Shown here piece by piece: positions 61,138 through 64,000 of a stretch of DNA of 64,000 bases. A program made the position numbers and the translations under genes. Position 1 is the stretch's first letter. The number at the start of each line of letters is the position of its first letter. The DNA is taken from assembly GCF_015070385.1 (NCBI RefSeq), contig NZ_JADCSA010000010.1, positions 1 through 64,000 of the forward strand, in the 5' to 3' direction. Under the pieces are notes generated by a model. That model made no database searches and had not been told where the DNA came from. It was given only the letters and a program-made list of their open reading frames with translations. This DNA is from Nocardioides malaquae. Lineage in GTDB: Bacteria > Actinomycetota > Actinomycetes > Propionibacteriales > Nocardioidaceae.

Positions 61138-61743
61138 TCAGGCGCGCCGAGCGCGTGACACGAAGCTGCGCATCAGGTCGGAGTCCTTCTGGCCGGGCGC
61201 CACCTCGACACCACTGGAGACGTCCACACCCCACGGCTGCACCACCTGCACCGCTTCGGCGACGTTGCCGGGCGCAAGCCCCCCGGCCACCATCCACCGG
61301 CCCTTCGGTGCGCGCATCGCCAGCGCAGAGAGGTCCCACCGCTCCCCTGACCCGGGTCGGGGCGCGTCGAGCAGCAGCACCTCCTCGCCGTGGGCCCCCA
61401 CCTCGAGAGGCGGGTCGAGGTCGAGCGACGTGGCGCGCCACACCCGCGGGAGCACCGCCAGCGCAGCCGCGAAGTCGTCCGGCCCGTAGGCGGCACCGTG
61501 CAGCTGCAGCACGTCGAAGCCCAGGCGTACGGCCGTGCGTGCGGCCTCGAGAGCCGGCAGGTCGTTGACGACGAGCACCGCGTCGAGACGTCCGGAGACC
61601 GTGTCGACGACCGTGCGCGCCTCGTCCTCGCTCGCCCGACGCACGCTGGTGCGGTTCATCACCACGCCGACGGCGTCGGCGCCCGCCTCGACGGCGACCT
61701 GCGCGTGCTCGGCGGTGCGGAGGCCACAGATCTTCACGTACAC
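61138..61743 (-). CDS. trpF: Phosphoribosylanthranilate isomerase
   Basis: This 201-residue TIM barrel has VKICGLR (catalytic Cys about 6) at the N terminus, DVLQLHG, and GGLAPGNV plus DVSSGVEVAPGQKD for phosphate binding at the C terminus. It isomerises PRA in tryptophan synthesis. No other trp gene is nearby. Many actinobacteria use the bifunctional PriA for this step, so a stand-alone TrpF is noteworthy. Confidence 0.92.
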   Translation of the reverse strand: MYVKICGLRTAEHAQVAVEAGADAVGVVMNRTSVRRASEDEARTVVDTVSGRLDAVLVVNDLPALEAARTAVRLGFDVLQLHGAAYGPDDFAAALAVLPRVWRATSLDLDPPLEVGAHGEEVLLLDAPRPGSGERWDLSALAMRAPKGRWMVAGGLAPGNVAEAVQVVQPWGVDVSSGVEVAPGQKDSDLMRSFVSRARRA

Positions 61744-61831
61744 GCCTCAATACTCGCAGGCGTGCCCAGCGAGGCAACGGGGTAACGGGTCAGGAGGGTC
61801 GAGACAAGCGGCAGCTCGATGAGGAGGAACG

Positions 61832-62356
61832 GTGAGTGAGACGTTGGCCCGACGCCCCGAGGAGGTCGACCACCTCGTGAGGCGGGCCAGGCGGGCACGG
61901 GCCTGGCGCCGGATCGGCGCCTCGGCACTCCTGCTGGTGGTCGTGGGTGCGGTCACCGGTCTCTACGGGCCCCGCACGGCGCAGGAGCGGAGCGCGACGT
62001 CGTGGGGCGAGCTGGAGGTCAGTCACCCCCGGGTGGTGCGGGCCGGCACGGACCTGACCGTCTCCGTCACGCCCAGGCCCGCGCGCACCGGTGACGGCTA
62101 CACGCTGCTGCTGGGCCTGGGGTGGGTCGAGGAGCTCGGCATCGAGGTGGTCACCCCCGTGCCGACCTCCGAGTCGACCACCGCCGACGCATGGCTGCTG
62201 ACCTTCGACGAGCACCCGGGCAAGACCGTGGTGCTCAGCGGACGGGTGCCCACCCATCCCCGGGTCGGGCCCGTCGACACGCCCGTGGGCATCGCCCCCG
62301 CCGGGGAGCGCAGCCCGGCGGCCGAGCTCGACCTGACGACGTGGGTGCTGCCGTGA
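61832..62356 (+). CDS. Membrane-anchored protein of unknown function
   Basis: The product is 174 residues. A basic N-terminal stretch and one helix (about 30-45, ASALLLVVVGAVTGLYG) anchor it; the rest is an extracytoplasmic beta-rich domain (EVSHPRVVRAGTDLTVSVTP, an Ig-like pattern). GTG 61832 follows GAGGAGGAA. Its stop overlaps the next start (GTGA), so it is coupled to the DUF421 gene and probably works with it. Confidence 0.75.
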   Translation: MSETLARRPEEVDHLVRRARRARAWRRIGASALLLVVVGAVTGLYGPRTAQERSATSWGELEVSHPRVVRAGTDLTVSVTPRPARTGDGYTLLLGLGWVEELGIEVVTPVPTSESTTADAWLLTFDEHPGKTVVLSGRVPTHPRVGPVDTPVGIAPAGERSPAAELDLTTWVLP

Positions 62357-62808
62357 TCGGGGTGGTGCTGCACTCCGCAGCGGTCTTCGCCTTCCTGTGG
62401 CTCCTCATGCGCGTCGTGGGCAAGCGGGAGATGAGCCAGATGTCGGCCTTCGACCTCGTCCTCGTGGTGGTGCTGGGTGACCTCGTGACCGAGTCGGTGC
62501 TGGCCGAGGACACCTCGCTCACAGCGGCGGTCACCGCCGTCTCCGTCTTCGCGCTCCTCACGATCGCGGCGTCGTGGGCCTCGTGGCGGTGGCCGCGACG
62601 GCGGGCGTTCTTCGAGGGCATCCCCACGCCTTTGATCAGTCACGGGCGGATCCTGCACGAGGCGTTGCGACTGGAGCGCGTCACCGTCGACGACCTCAGG
62701 GAGGCGGCGCGCGCGGAGGGTCACCGCAGCCTGGACGAGATCGAGTGGGCGGTGCTGGAGCCCGACGGACAGTTCTCGTTCTTCACGAAGGAGAACCCGG
62801 ACCTCTGA
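62353..62808 (+). CDS. DUF421 (YetF-like) membrane protein
   Basis: The product is 151 residues. About three N-terminal helices are followed by a cytoplasmic domain with MRVVGKREMSQMSAFDLVL and GRILHEALRLERVTVDDLREAAR, the family hallmarks. The cytoplasmic tail reads IEWAVLEPDGQFSFF. Role unknown. Confidence 0.87.
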   Translation: MIGVVLHSAAVFAFLWLLMRVVGKREMSQMSAFDLVLVVVLGDLVTESVLAEDTSLTAAVTAVSVFALLTIAASWASWRWPRRRAFFEGIPTPLISHGRILHEALRLERVTVDDLREAARAEGHRSLDEIEWAVLEPDGQFSFFTKENPDL

Positions 62809-62810
62809 CC

Positions 62811-63887
62811 TCAGCCGCCGACGCGGCGTACGAGGTCGGCGAGGTCGTCGCCGCGGAACCCGGCGGCGAGCGCGAGGGTGAGGAGGACCCGGGCCTTGGG
62901 GGCGTCCAGCGTGCCGACGGGCACGAGGCCGCGCGCGACCAGGTCGATGTCGCCACCCGGGTAGCCGTAGGTCTGCTCGAGCACCCGACCGGCGCCCGTG
63001 CGGGAGGCCAACAGCACCGGCACCCGGCGTACGAGGGCGTCGAGGGCGGGCAGCAGCGCCTGCGGCACGTGGCCTCCACCGAGAGCCTCGACCACGACGC
63101 CGTCGTAGCCGAGGTCGGCGACCGCCTCCAGCAGTCGCGGGTCCTCCCCCACGCCGATGCGGAGGACCGCCACGGCTGGTAGGGGCGTACCGGTCTCCAC
63201 GTCCAGCTCCGGCAACCGCGGAGGCAGGGAGGCGAGCACGGGACGTCCCTCGCTGAACCAGCCGAGGGGCCCCCGCCCCGGCGAGGTGAACGCCGACGGC
63301 GCGGACGTGTGGGTCTTGCGCACGTGACGAGCCGCGTGGATCTCGTCGCCCAGGCAGACCAGGACGCCGGCGCCCTGGGCCTCCGGACCCGCGGCGAGCC
63401 GGGTGGCAGCCACGAGGTGAGCCGGCCCGTCTGCTCCGGGCGCCGAGGCAGGGCGCATCGCCCCGGTCACCACGACCGGCTCCGGGCCCGGCCAGAGCAG
63501 GTCGAGCGCGAACGCCGTCTCCTCCAGGGTGTCGGTGCCCTGGGTGACCACGAGGCCCCGGGCGCCGTCGCTCACCGCCGCACGGAGCCGGGACACGAGG
63601 TCGACCACGTCGTCCAGGGTGACCTCGCAGGACGGCACCTGCCGCACCTGGGTGACCTGCACCTGCGCCAGGTCGGAGAGCTGGGGCATGGCAGCGACGA
63701 GGTCGGCAGCTGCCACACGGGGCGCCACACCGACCTCGGCACCGGTGCTGCCGCTGCCAGTGCCGGCGCCGCCGTCCGTGGCGGGGGCGCTGGCCACGGT
63801 GCCGCCGAGCGCGAACAGAGCCACGACGGGCCGGCCTTCAGGGCGGGCAGCGGAGCGGGCGGGATCGGCGGGGGGCGTCGGACTCAC
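62811..63887 (-). CDS. L-asparaginase
   Basis: The 358-residue type I/II asparaginase fold has the first catalytic Thr in LFALGGTVAS and the second in VVTQGTDTLEETAF. It hydrolyses asparagine to aspartate and ammonia. No signal peptide, so cytosolic. GTG 63887 is chosen; CACACT lies 6 nt upstream, so it may be leaderless. Its stop is 2 bp from the converging DUF421 stop. Confidence 0.9.
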   Translation of the reverse strand: MSPTPPADPARSAARPEGRPVVALFALGGTVASAPATDGGAGTGSGSTGAEVGVAPRVAAADLVAAMPQLSDLAQVQVTQVRQVPSCEVTLDDVVDLVSRLRAAVSDGARGLVVTQGTDTLEETAFALDLLWPGPEPVVVTGAMRPASAPGADGPAHLVAATRLAAGPEAQGAGVLVCLGDEIHAARHVRKTHTSAPSAFTSPGRGPLGWFSEGRPVLASLPPRLPELDVETGTPLPAVAVLRIGVGEDPRLLEAVADLGYDGVVVEALGGGHVPQALLPALDALVRRVPVLLASRTGAGRVLEQTYGYPGGDIDLVARGLVPVGTLDAPKARVLLTLALAAGFRGDDLADLVRRVGG

Positions 63888-63971
63888 CGATCCAGTGTGC
63901 ACACCCGGGGTTGACGCCACCGGCGCAAGGGTACGAACGTCGGACCCATCCGCGGCGAACGAGGAGCAGAG

Positions 63972-64000
63972 ATGAGCGAGCAGTTTCCCGAGCACTCCGA
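63972..64000 (+). CDS. Start of an unidentified gene (cut by window edge)
   Basis: ATG 63972 with GAGGAG at 63960-63965 opens a frame reading MSEQFPEHS before the window ends. Too short to identify. Confidence 0.5.

Overview
The window is high-GC DNA with GTG starts, GTGA/ATGA gene overlaps, many apparently leaderless genes and a DUF222-HNH endonuclease behind a mycobacterial-type SOS box. This points to an actinobacterium, most plausibly in or near Nocardioidaceae (inference from gene content; no rRNA or marker gene is present). No tRNA, rRNA, CRISPR array, insertion sequence or integrase was recognised. No gap between genes exceeds 300 bp; the longest, about 270 bp at 40586-40856, holds the promoters of glnN and the HNH gene.

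1-19.4 kb is a phage-defence locus: a complete BREX type 2 operon (pglW, pglX, pglY, pglZ, brxD, brxHI) with starts and stops touching or overlapping. It ends in a translationally coupled ComEC-like metallo-beta-lactamase-fold gene and is preceded by a small gene of unknown function and the tail of another. PglW is the kinase, PglX the adenine methyltransferase, PglY and BrxD are ATPases, PglZ is the phosphatase-fold protein and BrxHI the helicase. Base composition relaxes in the specificity region of pglX and in the terminal MBL gene.

19.4-28 kb carries a YjbQ protein, a large secreted protein with lamin-tail repeats, a ComEA-type helix-hairpin-helix membrane protein, and a cassette of SPFH protein, zinc-ribbon membrane protein, small membrane protein and another membrane protein. 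28-34.7 kb is a metal/redox region: a Crp/Fnr regulator diverges from an HMA chaperone and a P1B ATPase across an FNR-like operator, followed by a CBS-domain protein, a lipoprotein and a second ATPase with P1B-5 signatures. 34.7-45.4 kb is mainly nitrogen and housekeeping functions: PutA, type III glutamine synthetase, SOS-linked HNH endonuclease, DUF488 protein, release factor 3 and carbamate kinase.

45.4-50.6 kb pairs a PucR-type regulator with a divergent Baeyer-Villiger monooxygenase and a fused hydrolase-dehydrogenase-membrane protein; together these could take a secondary alcohol through ketone and ester to acid plus alcohol. 50.6-55.6 kb holds small stress and repair genes (Csp-like copper protein, Dps, 3-methyladenine glycosylase) and several small conserved proteins. 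55.6-61 kb is a C50-type carotenoid operon (idi, crtB, crtI, crtYe, crtYf, crtEb) facing a glycosyltransferase; no crtE lies in the window. The right end has trpF, two small membrane proteins, an asparaginase and the start of another gene.
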